A DNA stretch of 64,000 nt from JBGAHD01 sp044226395 (lineage in GTDB: Bacteria; Pseudomonadota; Gammaproteobacteria; Xanthomonadales; Ahniellaceae): NCBI GenBank assembly GCA_044226395.1, contig JBGAHD010000001.1, positions 62,001 through 126,000 of the forward strand, read 5' to 3'. Below are positions 53,515 to 62,503 of this stretch, in pieces (the first letter of the stretch is position 1; each line of letters starts with the position of its first letter). The notes below the pieces were generated by a model. The model ran no database searches. It was not told the DNA's origin and worked only from the letters and a program-made list of their open reading frames with translations. The position numbers were made by a program, and so were the translations under genes.

Positions 53515-54360
53515 TTACTCGGCCGCCAGGGTCTTGATGTAGATTGGGCCCAGCGACTCGTTTTGCATGATCTCCACGAGCTGCTCCTTGGCGAGCTCGA
53601 GGATGGCGAGGAAGGTCACGACCACGCCCAGACGGCCCTCGTTGACCACGAACAGCGACTCGAAGGCATGGAACTCGCGATCTTCCAGGGCCTTGAGCAC
53701 GTCGCTCATGCGATTGCGCACCGACAACTGCTGACGCTCGACGGTGTGATGACCGTAGAGTTCGGCGCGCTTCATCACGTCCTTGAGCGCCAGCAGCAGC
53801 TCGCGCAGATCCACCGGCGGCGGCAGGCGGATGACGTTGCGGTCGGGCACGTGCGCCTGGGCGGCGACGGTGTCGCGATCGATGCGCGTGAGCGAATCGA
53901 GATCGGCGGCGGCTTTCTTGAAGCGTTCGTATTCCTGCAGGCGGCGCACCAGTTCGGCGCGCGGATCGTCTTCCTCGCCGCTCTCGGTCGGCGGGCGCGG
54001 CAGCAGCAGGCGCGATTTGATCTCGGCCAGGATCGCGGCCATGACCAGGTATTCGGCGGCGAGCTCGAGCTTCATGTCGCCCATCAGCTCGATGTAGTCC
54101 ATGTACTGCCGGGTGATCTCGGCGATCGGAATGTCGAGGATGTCGAGGTTCTGGCGACGGATCAGGTACAGCAACAAGTCCAGCGGGCCTTCGAAGGCCT
54201 CGAGGATCACTTCCAGGGCATCGGGCGGGATGTAGAGATCCTGCGGCATTTGCAGGAACGGCTCGCCACGCACCAAGGCCAGCGGCATTTCCTGCTGCTG
54301 CGGGGCATTGCCCGTAAATGGCGCGGCGGCCGGCAAGGGCTCGGCGGATTCGGTGCTCAT
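53515..54360 (-). CDS. scpA: Segregation and condensation protein A (kleisin)
   Basis: 281 residues from MSTESAEPLP. FEGPLDLLLYLIRRQNLDILDIPIAEITRQYMDYIE is the ScpA signature that contacts the SMC head, AAEYLVMAAILAEIKSRLLLP follows, and the C-terminal winged helix includes VVVTFLAILELAKEQLVEI. It bridges the SMC dimer and binds ScpB for chromosome organisation. First gene of scpA-scpB-rluB. Confidence 0.95.
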   Translation of the reverse strand: MSTESAEPLPAAAPFTGNAPQQQEMPLALVRGEPFLQMPQDLYIPPDALEVILEAFEGPLDLLLYLIRRQNLDILDIPIAEITRQYMDYIELMGDMKLELAAEYLVMAAILAEIKSRLLLPRPPTESGEEDDPRAELVRRLQEYERFKKAAADLDSLTRIDRDTVAAQAHVPDRNVIRLPPPVDLRELLLALKDVMKRAELYGHHTVERQQLSVRNRMSDVLKALEDREFHAFESLFVVNEGRLGVVVTFLAILELAKEQLVEIMQNESLGPIYIKTLAAE

Positions 54361-54760
54361 GGGTGTGGGCGCGAAGACCGCGCCAGGCATTTCCCTAGTG
54401 TTTGCGCGAAGCCATCGCGATGCCAGGCCCGGGCGTGGCACCGCCTCTTGCGCGAACAAACCGGGTTGCCGCCAAGGCATGGGCCTGGGCAGGGCACACT
54501 CGGGTCGGTTCGCGGTTATCCGCCACGGCGCATGTGCGACTTGAAACTGGTGTGTGACCTCGGGCGCCCTCCCGGCAGCCAAGGTGACACATGCGGAGTA
54601 GTCGGGGTGATCTACGAGCTTTTGGCGTTGGAACGCGCGCCGTGGGGCGGGCAACGCCAGTGTCGAGGGGTAGGGTAGCCCGAAACGCGCGCGCGCGTCC
54701 AGTGTTGGTCGGGCCCGCGTGGCGATGACGCGGCGCGTGGCGCTGATAGACTCGCGCGCC
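54361..54760. other. Gene-free divergent region
   Basis: 400 bases between the divergent scpA and YciI genes. Presumably contains promoters for both; I see no clear hexamers, hairpins or open frames that look real. Confidence 0.4.
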
Positions 54761-55057
54761 ATGTACTACGCCATCATCGCTCGCGATCACGCCCACTCCC
54801 TGGACAAGCGCCGCGCCGAACGGCCCGCGCATCTGGCCCGCCTCGACGCGCTGCGCGCGCAAGGGCGTCTGCTCATCGCCGGGCCCTTGCCCGCGATCGA
54901 CGCCAGCGATCCGGGGCCCGCGGGTTTCGTCGGCAGCCTCGTCGTGGCCGAGTTCGAATCGCTCGCCGCGGCGCGCGCGTTCGCCGAGGCCGACGTCTAC
55001 GTCAGCGCCGGCGTCTGGGCCGAAGTTCGCGTCGAACCCTTCCTGCGCGTGTACTGA
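54761..55057 (+). CDS. YciI-family protein
   Basis: 98 residues. MYYAIIARDHAHSLDKRRAERPAHLARLDALRAQGRLLIAGPLPA has the ferredoxin-like YciI pattern with the RPxHLxxL histidine and the GP loop; ends FAEADVYVSAGVWAEVRVEPF. Family members are small, proposed to be enzymes (a conserved His/Asp pair). In other Gammaproteobacteria yciI often lies near septation or scp genes, as here. Confidence 0.88.
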   Translation: MYYAIIARDHAHSLDKRRAERPAHLARLDALRAQGRLLIAGPLPAIDASDPGPAGFVGSLVVAEFESLAAARAFAEADVYVSAGVWAEVRVEPFLRVY

Positions 55058-55134
55058 GCCACGCCCGCGAGCCGCCGCCGCGACGCGCGCATGCGTTAGC
55101 ATCGCGGCCAGGGGGGGCTCCAGGGAGAAGAGCC

Positions 55135-55779
55135 ATGATACGAATTGCCCTCATCGACGATCACGAATTGGTGCGCACCGGCTTTCGGCTGATTCTGGCC
55201 AAGGAAGCCGACATGGAGATCGTCGGCGAAGCCGCCAGCGGCGAGGAAGCGCTGCAACTCGCGCGTCAGCTCAAGCCCGACGTCATGCTGATGGACGTGC
55301 ATCTGCCCGGCATCAGCGGCCTCGAGGCGACCGAGCGCATCGTGCGCGGTCACGCCGACATTCGCGTGATCGTGGTCACCATGCAGGACGAACAACCCTT
55401 TCCCAAGCGCCTGCTGCAAGCGGGCGCGGTGGGCTACCTGACCAAGATGTGCCCGGCGCAAGAGTTGGTCAGCGCCGTGCGCGCGGTCGCGCGTGGCGAG
55501 CGTTACTTGTCGAATGACATTGCGCGCGCGATGGCCCTGCAGTCCTTGCCGGGCGCGGCCAAGCAATCGCCGTTCGAGGCGCTATCCGCGCGCGAACTGG
55601 AAGTGGCGTTGAAACTCGCGCTCGGCGAAAACATGCAAGACATCGCGCGTCGGCTCAATCTGAGCGCGAAGACGGTCGCGACGTACAAGTATCGTCTGTT
55701 CGAAAAACTCGGCGTGGACAGCGAAGTGGCGCTCGCGCACTTGGCGTCGCAACACGGGGTGCTCGAGCGCAAGGCTTGA
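55135..55779 (+). CDS. Orphan NarL/UvrY-type response regulator
   Basis: 214 residues. Receiver domain with acidic pocket D8/D9, phospho-acceptor D54 (LMDVHLPG), Thr in VVTMQDE and Lys in YLTKMC. LuxR-type helix-turn-helix: LSARELEVALKLALGENMQDIARRLNLSAKTVATYKYRLFEKLGV. Resembles UvrY/GacA. No histidine kinase gene is near, so the kinase is unlinked. RBS GGAGAAG. Followed by a 12-bp hairpin before rne. Confidence 0.9.
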   Translation: MIRIALIDDHELVRTGFRLILAKEADMEIVGEAASGEEALQLARQLKPDVMLMDVHLPGISGLEATERIVRGHADIRVIVVTMQDEQPFPKRLLQAGAVGYLTKMCPAQELVSAVRAVARGERYLSNDIARAMALQSLPGAAKQSPFEALSARELEVALKLALGENMQDIARRLNLSAKTVATYKYRLFEKLGVDSEVALAHLASQHGVLERKA

Positions 55780-55785
55780 GCCCAC

Positions 55786-55812
55786 GGCGACGCCGTCGGG
55801 GACGGCGTCGCC
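55786..55812. terminator. Convergent hairpin between response regulator and rne
   Basis: GGCGACGCCGTC (55786-55797) pairs perfectly with GACGGCGTCGCC (55801-55812), loop GGG. No T-tract, so weaker than a classic terminator, but placed between two converging genes. Confidence 0.6.
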
Positions 55813-55828
55813 AATCGATCAGGTCAAA

Positions 55829-58738
55829 TCAGGGCGTGGTCGGATCGCGCGGGGCATCGCCGTCTTCGCTGGCGCGATGCGGCTCGCCTTGCGAGGCGGG
55901 TTCCTCGGCTTCGACTTCGGGCTCGGCCGCGGGCACGTTGACCTCGGTGTCGGCCAGGCCCTCGGCTTGAGTCAGCACGTGTTCGCCCGTGGCTTCGGGC
56001 GTGTCGGCGATGACCACGTCGCGCTCCACGAACAACGGCTGGGTGCGCGGCGTCGGCTGCGGACGCACGACAGGCGGCGCGGCCGGCTCGGCCGGCGCGA
56101 ACAGATCGGCCGTGGTGGTCGGCGGGGTCTCTCGCGCGGGTTCCGCGCTCGTGGCTTCCGACGACATCGACGTTTCGGTCGCGCTGTCCGACGTCGCCGT
56201 GGCGATGACGTCCGGCGTCAGCGTCGGCGAGGGACCGGTGATGCGTTGATCGGCGGGCGTCGCCTCATCGGCGGACGCGCCTTCGCCGAACAGATGATCG
56301 TCCTCGTCATCGAGATCGAACTCGTTGTCCGGCGTCACGCCATCGATCGCGCCGGCGGTGGCGGCGGTCTCGCCGCGTTCGCCACGACGACGCCGACGAC
56401 CACCGCGACGACCGCGACGACGCGAACGGCCATTGCCTTCGCCGGCGGCTGCATCGCCCGCGGCCGGCGGCGCGCCATTCGCGCCATTGACCGTGGCGAC
56501 GGCGGCGGTCGCGGTGACGGCGGCTTCGGCCGCGATCACGGACGTCGTGCCGTCCTCGGCGAGGGGCGCGATCGGCTTGGTCGGCGACGGCGCGGCTTGT
56601 TGTGCTTGCTGCGCACGTGGCGCGCGCGGTTCGCGAGGTTCCCGCGGCTCACGGGGCTCGCGCGGCTCGTTGTGTTGCGCGCGCGGCTGCGGCTGCTGGC
56701 CCGGACGCGGCGTCTCCGCGCGACCGTTTTGCGCGCCACCGGGCTTGCCGGGCGCGTTTTTGTCATTGGCCTTGTCGTGCGGCTTGTCATGCGACTTCGC
56801 GTGCGCGCCATGGCGCGACTTGTCGCGGTCCTGACGATCACCGCGTTCACCGCGATCACGGTCGTTGCGGTCGCGGCCCGGACGCTGCTGATGATGACGG
56901 TCGCGACGATCGCGTTGATCGCGATTCTCGCGGCGCTTGTGCGTGTCGTTCTTGGCCGGGGCTTCGGCGGCGGGCGTCGCGGCGGCCGGCTCGTCGCCAC
57001 CGAACCACGACAGAATGCGCGCGAAGAATCCCTTCGAAGCCGGCGCTGGCGCGGCCGCTTTCGGCGCGGGCTTGGGCGTCGGGGCAGGGGCGGGCGCGGC
57101 GGCCGCCGGTTCCTCGACGTCATCGCGCGTCAGCGGCGCGGGCGTGGCGGGCGCCACGCCGGTCACGGCCGGCTGTTCGATCTTGACGTTGGCCGCGGAA
57201 GACTGCGGCGGCAGCACCGGCTGCACCGCGGTCAAGCGCTCGTACGAGGGGCGCTTGTCTTCTTCCATCTCGCTCACGCGCACGCGCTTGATCTCGTAGT
57301 GCGGCGTTTCCAGATTGTGATCGGCGACCACGACCAGGGCGGCCTCGTGGCGCGCCTCGATCTCGACGATGGTGCGGCGCTTCTCGTTCAACAGGAAGTT
57401 CGCCACGTCCGGCGGCACCTGAATCACCACCTGTCCGGTGTTTTCCTTCATCGCCTCTTCCTCGGCGATGCGCAGGATCGACAGCGACAACGAATCCACG
57501 CCGCGCACGCGGCCATGACCATCGCAGCGCGGGCAGATGATCTGCGTCGCTTCGCCCAGCGACGGACGCAGGCGCTGACGCGACATTTCCAGCAGGCCGA
57601 AGCGCGAGATGCGCCCGATTTGCACGCGCGCGCGGTCCATGCGCAGGGCGTCGCGGAGCTTGTCCTCGACCTCGCGCTGATGACGCGGGTTTTCCATGTC
57701 GATGAAGTCGATGACGATCAGGCCGCCCAAGTCGCGAATGCGCAACTGGCGCGCGATCTCGACCGCCGCCTCGACATTGGTGTTGAACGCGGTTTCCTCG
57801 ATGTCGCCGCCCTTGGTGGCCTTCGAGGAGTTGATGTCGACCGCGGTCAGCGCCTCGGAATGATCGATCACGATCGAGCCGCCCGAGGGCAGGCGCACCG
57901 TGCGGTCGAAGGCATTCTCGATCTGAGTTTCGATCTGGAACCGCGAGAACAGCGGCACCGTTTCCTTGTACATCTTCAGCTTGCGCAGGTTCTGCGGCAT
58001 CACCTGCTGCATGAAGTCGCGCGCGTCGGCGAACAGTTCCTCGTTGTCGACCAGAATCTCGCCGATGTCGGCGCGCAGGTAGTCACGCAAGGCGCGGATG
58101 ATCAGGCGCGACTCCTGATAAACCAGGAACGGCGCGGCGCGATTTTGCGCGGCCTCGGAGATGGCCTTCCACAGGTGCAGCAGGTAATCGAGGTCCCACT
58201 GCAGTTCCTCGGCCTCGCGGCCCAGGCCGGCGGTGCGGACGATGATGCCCATGTCGTCGGGAATCTTGAGCTCGTCCATCACCTCGCGCATGTTCTGGCG
58301 ATCATCGCCTTCGATGCGGCGCGACACGCCACCGGCGCGCGGGTTGTTGGGCATCAGCACCAGATAGCGGCCGGCGAGGCTGATGAAGGTGGTCAGGGCG
58401 GCGCCCTTGGTGCCACGTTCTTCCTTGTCGACCTGGACCAGGATTTCCTGGCCTTCCTTGATCAATTCGCGGATGCCGGCGCGATTGAAGTCGACATTGG
58501 GGTTGAAGTAATCGCGCGAGATTTCCTTCAGCGGCAGAAAGCCGTGTCGCTCGGCGCCGTAGTCGACGAAGGCCGCCTCGAGGCTGGGCTCGACGCGCGT
58601 GATGCGGCCCTTGTAGATGTTGGCTTTCTTCTGTTCTTTCGAAGGGGTCTCGAGATCGAGATCGAACAGTGTCTGGCCATCGACGATGGCCACGCGCAAC
58701 TCTTCACGCTGAGTTGCGTTGATCAGCATTCTTTTCAT
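55829..58738 (-). CDS. rne: Ribonuclease E
   Basis: 969 residues from MKRMLINATQREELRVAIVDG. S1 domain about 37-118 (IYKGRITRVEPSLEAAFVDYG). Catalytic DNase I-like region with metal-binding Asp in ALTAVDINSSKATKG and GGLIVIDFIDME; zinc-link CPRCDGHG. The C-terminal 450 residues are a disordered arm: basic Asp/Arg/His/Lys-rich stretch, an Arg-rich block (GRSRRRGRRGGRRRRRG) and acidic Ala/Thr segment, able to bind RNA and degradosome partners. Main endonuclease of mRNA decay and rRNA/tRNA processing. Preceded by a long structured leader. Confidence 0.97.
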   Translation of the reverse strand: MKRMLINATQREELRVAIVDGQTLFDLDLETPSKEQKKANIYKGRITRVEPSLEAAFVDYGAERHGFLPLKEISRDYFNPNVDFNRAGIRELIKEGQEILVQVDKEERGTKGAALTTFISLAGRYLVLMPNNPRAGGVSRRIEGDDRQNMREVMDELKIPDDMGIIVRTAGLGREAEELQWDLDYLLHLWKAISEAAQNRAAPFLVYQESRLIIRALRDYLRADIGEILVDNEELFADARDFMQQVMPQNLRKLKMYKETVPLFSRFQIETQIENAFDRTVRLPSGGSIVIDHSEALTAVDINSSKATKGGDIEETAFNTNVEAAVEIARQLRIRDLGGLIVIDFIDMENPRHQREVEDKLRDALRMDRARVQIGRISRFGLLEMSRQRLRPSLGEATQIICPRCDGHGRVRGVDSLSLSILRIAEEEAMKENTGQVVIQVPPDVANFLLNEKRRTIVEIEARHEAALVVVADHNLETPHYEIKRVRVSEMEEDKRPSYERLTAVQPVLPPQSSAANVKIEQPAVTGVAPATPAPLTRDDVEEPAAAAPAPAPTPKPAPKAAAPAPASKGFFARILSWFGGDEPAAATPAAEAPAKNDTHKRRENRDQRDRRDRHHQQRPGRDRNDRDRGERGDRQDRDKSRHGAHAKSHDKPHDKANDKNAPGKPGGAQNGRAETPRPGQQPQPRAQHNEPREPREPREPREPRAPRAQQAQQAAPSPTKPIAPLAEDGTTSVIAAEAAVTATAAVATVNGANGAPPAAGDAAAGEGNGRSRRRGRRGGRRRRRGERGETAATAGAIDGVTPDNEFDLDDEDDHLFGEGASADEATPADQRITGPSPTLTPDVIATATSDSATETSMSSEATSAEPARETPPTTTADLFAPAEPAAPPVVRPQPTPRTQPLFVERDVVIADTPEATGEHVLTQAEGLADTEVNVPAAEPEVEAEEPASQGEPHRASEDGDAPRDPTTP

Positions 58739-58990
58739 TGTAGTACTCGGTTGCTGCGCTCCACCGCGATCGGGAGGCGCCTGGCGTGCGGCGGGCATTG
58801 CGCGATCGCGGTTTCGCGATCGCAGGCATTGGCCCGCGCCATTCAACACCGGCGCATCACGCCCATGGCGGGAGCGCGTTACGTTCATCGACGCGCGCCG
58901 GGGGCGCGCATCCCAAATCTGGAACCCGCGTCGGTTCCGGCCTCCCCATCGGGGAGGCGACAGTTGCTGCGTTCAAACGGTACGATGCTA
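58739..58990 (-). promoter_or_regulatory. Structured 5' leader of rne
   Basis: About 250 bases upstream of the rne start with several perfect hairpins: GCGATCGCG/CGCGATCGC (58802-58823), CCTCCCC/GGGGAGG (58941-58957) and GGAACC/GGTTCC (58921-58938). RNase E genes are known to autoregulate through hairpins in a long 5' UTR; the layout here fits that. The 5' end of the RNA is not determined. The remaining bases to 59144 hold no gene. Confidence 0.55.
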
Positions 58991-59144
58991 GGACTCGGCC
59001 GTCTTAGATCGCCTGGGATCACATGCGCCTTCGCATGCCTCGCCCGGCCGTGTGTAGCGTCATGCCGCGAACGCTGGCGCCGTTTCTCGCTCCCGGACTC
59101 AAGTCATTGAAATCGCGGGAAGCAAAGACGCGCGGCGACGCGCG

Positions 59145-60143
59145 ATGATAGCAATGAGCCAAGAGAATCAGCAACGTATGGCCGAGCCCGCCCCCGTACC
59201 GGAAAACACCGCCGGCCCCACCGTTCGTGTTGTGGAAGTGCCGCAAGACCGCGAAGGACAGCGTCTGGACAACTTTCTCGTCGGTCAGCTCAAGGGCGTG
59301 CCGAAGACACATATTTACCGTTTGCTGCGGACCGGACAGGTGCGCATCAACGGCAAACGCTGCAAGGCCGACTCGCGTTTGGCCGCCGGCGACAAGGTTC
59401 GCATCCCGCCGGTGCGCGTGGCCGACCCGACCGAACCCGCGGTCGCCAGCGACCGCGCGCTCGAGGCGCTGCAGCGCGCGATCCTGTTCGAGGACAAGCG
59501 TTTTCTCGTGCTCGACAAGCCGCATGGCCTGGCCGCGCACGGCGGTTCCGGCATCAAGCTCGGTGCCATTGAGATGCTGCGGCAGATGCGGCCGCACGAC
59601 ACGCTGGAACTGGTCCATCGCCTCGACCGTGACACCAGCGGCGTGCTGCTGCTGGCCAAGAAGCGCTCGGCCCTGACCGCCGCGCAAGCCGCGATGCGCG
59701 AGGGCACGGTGCGCAAGCGCTACCTCGCCCTAATCGTGGGCCGCCCGCGCAAGGACAAGACTCTGGTCAACGTGGCCCTGCGCAAGTCGGTGCTGCGCGG
59801 TGGCGAACGCATGGTCGCGGTCGATGACGACGGCAAGCCGTCGCTGTCGGAGTTCCGCGTGATCGAACGCTATCGCGACGCGAGCCTGTGCGAAGTGCTG
59901 ATCGACACCGGCCGCACGCATCAGATCCGCGTGCACGCCCAGCACATGGGCCATCCGGTCGCTGGCGATCCAAAGTACGGCGACGCCGAGGTCAATCAGG
60001 CGCTGCGCGCTTACGGCCTGACGCGCTTGTTCCTGCACGCGGCGGAACTGTCCTTGTCGTTGCCCGATGGCGGCGAACAGACCTTCAGCGCGCCGCTGCC
60101 GGACAATCTCAAGGCCGTTCTCGATCGGTTGCCGCGCAAGTAA
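59145..60143 (+). CDS. rluC: 23S rRNA pseudouridine(955/2504/2580) synthase
   Basis: 332 residues (a start at 59154, MSQENQQ, is possible). N-terminal S4 domain (QRLDNFLVGQLKGVPKTHIYRLLRTGQVRINGKR). Catalytic motif HRLDRDTSGVLLLAK with the essential Asp, and GRTHQIRVHAQHMGHPVAGDPKYG, both typical of RluA-type enzymes; the divergent position next to rne is the conserved RluC location. Modifies 23S rRNA. Confidence 0.93.
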   Translation: MIAMSQENQQRMAEPAPVPENTAGPTVRVVEVPQDREGQRLDNFLVGQLKGVPKTHIYRLLRTGQVRINGKRCKADSRLAAGDKVRIPPVRVADPTEPAVASDRALEALQRAILFEDKRFLVLDKPHGLAAHGGSGIKLGAIEMLRQMRPHDTLELVHRLDRDTSGVLLLAKKRSALTAAQAAMREGTVRKRYLALIVGRPRKDKTLVNVALRKSVLRGGERMVAVDDDGKPSLSEFRVIERYRDASLCEVLIDTGRTHQIRVHAQHMGHPVAGDPKYGDAEVNQALRAYGLTRLFLHAAELSLSLPDGGEQTFSAPLPDNLKAVLDRLPRK

Positions 60144-60193
60144 GCGCGGCGACTGTTGGGGCGCGGCTATCGCGCTGTTCTCGACGCGTGCCC

Positions 60194-60212
60194 GACGCGG
60201 CGTAGCCGCGTC
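60194..60212 (+). terminator. Weak hairpin after rluC
   Basis: GACGCGGC (60194-60201) / GCCGCGTC (60205-60212), 8 bp, 3-base loop, followed only by TTCGAATC; a weak terminator at best. Confidence 0.4.
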
Positions 60213-60269
60213 TTCGAATCGCGCTACTTTCGTTCCTTAGATCGAAATTCGTTTTCTAGTCGTTTTCGA

Positions 60270-60608
60270 TCACAGCGCATCGGTGCGCGCGGCGCAAATG
60301 AAGTCGTTGATCGACAAGCCGCCGACATCGTGCGTGGAGAACCGAACGAAACAATGGCCGTAGCCCACTTCCATGTCCGGATGATGGTCCTGGCCATGCG
60401 CGATCCAGGCCAGCGCGTTGACGAAGGCCATGGTGTGATGGAAGTTCTTGAACACGAAGTCGCGACTGATCGTCTTGCCGTCGTCGGACAGTCGCCAGTC
60501 CGGCACCAGGGGCAGGAGTTCGTGGACCTCGCTCACGCTCAATCCGTTCTCCGCGCCGCGCAGCGGCGTGCAGTCGCTGGCGCGCAGTTCCGCCAAGGTT
60601 ATGGCCAT
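60270..60608 (-). CDS. phhB: 4a-hydroxytetrahydrobiopterin dehydratase
   Basis: 112 residues, start with GGAGGTGAT upstream. PCD/DCoH fold: FVFKNFHHTMAFVNALAWIAHGQDHHPDMEVGYGHCFVRFSTHDVGGLSINDF; the HHPD motif holds the catalytic histidines. Recycles pterin-4a-carbinolamine after aromatic amino-acid hydroxylation. No phenylalanine hydroxylase (phhA) is in the window. Divergent from nfuA. Confidence 0.93.
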   Translation of the reverse strand: MAITLAELRASDCTPLRGAENGLSVSEVHELLPLVPDWRLSDDGKTISRDFVFKNFHHTMAFVNALAWIAHGQDHHPDMEVGYGHCFVRFSTHDVGGLSINDFICAARTDAL

Positions 60609-60680
60609 GATCACCTCCAACGCATCGAGTCACCCAAGCCCTTGCGCCCGGCTTGCGGTGTTGCCCTCCAGGGCCGTGAA

Positions 60681-60689
60681 ACTATAGCA
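60681..60689 (-). promoter_or_regulatory. Candidate extended -10 promoter of phhB
   Basis: Read on the minus strand TGCTATAGT fits TGnTATAAT, in a locally AT-rich stretch (60680-60715). It would start RNA about 65 bases before the phhB ATG. A TTGCAA lies upstream but 14 bases away, too close for a standard -35. Confidence 0.45.
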
Positions 60690-60795
60690 AATTGATTGGC
60701 TTGCAAAATATTCCGGAAGTGGATTCACGCGCGCGTGACGCGCCACTGCCGACGATTTCCCTTACACTTCGCGCGCCAAGCATTCCGGGACACCC

Positions 60796-61380
60796 ATGAT
60801 CGACATCGGTAGCGAAGCCCAGGCCCACTTCAAGCGTCTGCTCGACAGCCAAGGCGTGCCCGGCATGGGCGTGCGTTTGCGCGCGGTGCGCGCGGGCACG
60901 GCCAAGGCCGATTGCGAACTCGAGTTCTGCGAGCCCGCCGATCTCAGCGGTAACGAATGGACGCTCGAGCTCGACGGCTTCAATCTCTACGTCGAAGCCG
61001 ACAGCGCGCCCTGGTTCGATGGCGCCCACATCGACTACAGCAAGACCGCCACGGGCGGCCATCTGACGATCAAGGCGCCAAAACTCAAGGGCCAAGCGCC
61101 GGGCGCGGAAGCTTCGCTGATCGAACGCGTGCAGCACGTGCTCGAGCACGAGATCAATCCGGGATTGGCCAGCCACGGCGGCCGCTGTTCGCTCGAGACC
61201 ATCGAAGCCGACGGCACCGTGGTGCTGCGCTTCGGCGGCGGCTGTCACGGCTGCGGCATGGTCGATCAGACCTTGCGCGGTGGCATCGAGAAGACCTTGC
61301 GAGCGCGCATTCCCGAAGTGACTGGCGTGCGCGACGCCACCGATCACGCGACCGGCAGCAATCCTTACGTGCGTCGCTGA
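60796..61380 (+). CDS. nfuA: Fe-S cluster biogenesis protein NfuA
   Basis: 194 residues. N-terminal A-type-like domain without its three cysteines (AHFKRLLDSQGVPGMGVRLRA) followed by a Nfu domain: VLEHEINPGLASHGGRCSLETIEADGTVVLRFGGGCHGCGMVDQTLRGGIE, CxxC at CHGC. Delivers [4Fe-4S] clusters under stress. Followed by a bidirectional terminator. Confidence 0.95.
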   Translation: MIDIGSEAQAHFKRLLDSQGVPGMGVRLRAVRAGTAKADCELEFCEPADLSGNEWTLELDGFNLYVEADSAPWFDGAHIDYSKTATGGHLTIKAPKLKGQAPGAEASLIERVQHVLEHEINPGLASHGGRCSLETIEADGTVVLRFGGGCHGCGMVDQTLRGGIEKTLRARIPEVTGVRDATDHATGSNPYVRR

Positions 61381-61410
61381 TCTCGCGTCGTCGACCAAAC
61401 CCGAAAACGA

Positions 61411-61435
61411 AAAAGGCCCCGAACGGGGCCTTTTT
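61411..61435. terminator. Bidirectional terminator between nfuA and cytochrome c
   Basis: AAAAGGCCCC (61411-61420) / GGGGCCTTTT, GAAC loop, T-tract on the plus strand and A-tract before it, so it works for both converging genes. Confidence 0.93.
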
Positions 61436-61456
61436 CTTGCGCGCGAGGGCCGTGCC

Positions 61457-61798
61457 TCAGCGCAGATGACTCAGATCGGTCAGATCACCGGGCTGCGAGG
61501 CGAAGTACACCGCCAGATCCGCCATGTCCTGATCGGAAAGGGTATCGGCGAAGCCCTTCATCACGGCGTTCTGACGCGCGCCGCTCTTGTACTCGCGCAG
61601 CGCCTTCAACAGGTAATCGGCGTACTGGCCAGCCAAGCGCGGGTACTGACCGTCGAGGGTCTTGTTGCCGTCCGGGCCATGACAGGCCTGGCAGGGCTGC
61701 GACTTGTGCTGGCCCGCGGCGGCGTCGCCGGCGACCGAAGAGGCCTGCGCGGAAACCGCGACGGCCAGCAATGCGATGGCAAGAATGCTTCGAATCAT
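61457..61798 (-). CDS. Class I monohaem cytochrome c
   Basis: 113 residues. Signal peptide (1-19, AVSAQAS), haem motif PCQACHGPDG, axial Met in QNAVMKGFADTLSD. Periplasmic electron carrier of the c4/c553 family. 17 bases downstream of the second cytochrome gene, same strand; two such domains fused would make a c4-type dihaem protein. Confidence 0.9.
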   Translation of the reverse strand: MIRSILAIALLAVAVSAQASSVAGDAAAGQHKSQPCQACHGPDGNKTLDGQYPRLAGQYADYLLKALREYKSGARQNAVMKGFADTLSDQDMADLAVYFASQPGDLTDLSHLR

Positions 61799-61815
61799 GT
61801 TCGCTCCGTTCGCGC

Positions 61816-62139
61816 TCATTCGGCCGGGGCCGTGGACAGGTAGGCGGCGATGTCGGCGATGTCCTGCTCGGAGAGACTCTCGCCTTGCGCGCGCATCGTC
61901 GGATGCGAGCGTTCGCCTTTTTTGTACGCCGTGAGCGCGGCGATCAGGTAGGCCTGATTCTGATTGTGAATCTTCGGCACGTGATAATTGGGATAGGCGT
62001 TGCGGTAGCCCGTCACGCCGTGACAACCGGTGCACGTGTAAGCCTTGATGCGTCCGTCGGCGGCATTGCCTTCGACCGCGTGGGCGGGTGCAACAGCGAG
62101 GAGAGCCAGCAGGGCGGAGCCAGCGATAGCTTTGCGCAT
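61816..62139 (-). CDS. Class I monohaem cytochrome c
   Basis: 107 residues. Signal peptide (1-21, APAHAVE), haem motif TCTGCHGVTGYRNAYPNYHVPKI, axial Met in HPTMRAQGESLSEQDIADIAAYL. Paired with the downstream cytochrome; both probably hand electrons from the bc1 complex to an oxidase, and appear to be a split c4. Confidence 0.9.
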   Translation of the reverse strand: MRKAIAGSALLALLAVAPAHAVEGNAADGRIKAYTCTGCHGVTGYRNAYPNYHVPKIHNQNQAYLIAALTAYKKGERSHPTMRAQGESLSEQDIADIAAYLSTAPAE

Positions 62140-62503
62140 GAAGTTCTTGTCCTTGGGGCCAGCGACCCGGCGCTTGCCCGGTCGCAATCAAGCGGCGGAA
62201 GTGTAGCGATGCGTGCCATTAATCGCCAGCGGGCGGCCACCGCGATGTCATCGCGCGCGCGCTAAACCCTGCGATCATGGCGCGCATCCAAGCGCGGCCA
62301 TCCGCGTCGATGACGCAGGGCGAAGGTCTTCCTCGTTAGCCAGGGGCGACGGGGTCGGCGGCCGGGGCAGCGATCGCGGGTATTTCGCCCCCATGCCGGA
62401 ATTCCCCATGACTTGCTACCCACGGCAGAAGCCGTTCTTGCGGATACCTTACGCGCCACAGTGTTGGTGTTATATCGAGCTATAACACGTCGGGAAACCT
62501 TCG
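62140..62503. other. Gene-free region ahead of the RND operon
   Basis: About 360 bases separating divergent cytochrome and RND genes. Contains the perfect inverted repeat described at 62467-62488 and little else recognisable; the left part would hold the cytochrome promoter. Confidence 0.45.
62467..62488. promoter_or_regulatory. Perfect inverted-repeat operator upstream of RND operon
   Basis: GTGTTATA-N6-TATAACAC, 8-bp arms, 15 bases before the adaptor ATG. Size and symmetry resemble operators of TetR- or MarR-type efflux repressors; the AT-rich arms may also include the -10 region (TGTTATAT). No repressor gene is adjacent within the window. Confidence 0.65.

Noticed and set aside
55786..55812. 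Classical rho-independent terminator
   Set aside because: Perfect 12-bp stem but no T-tract on either strand; kept as weak terminator.
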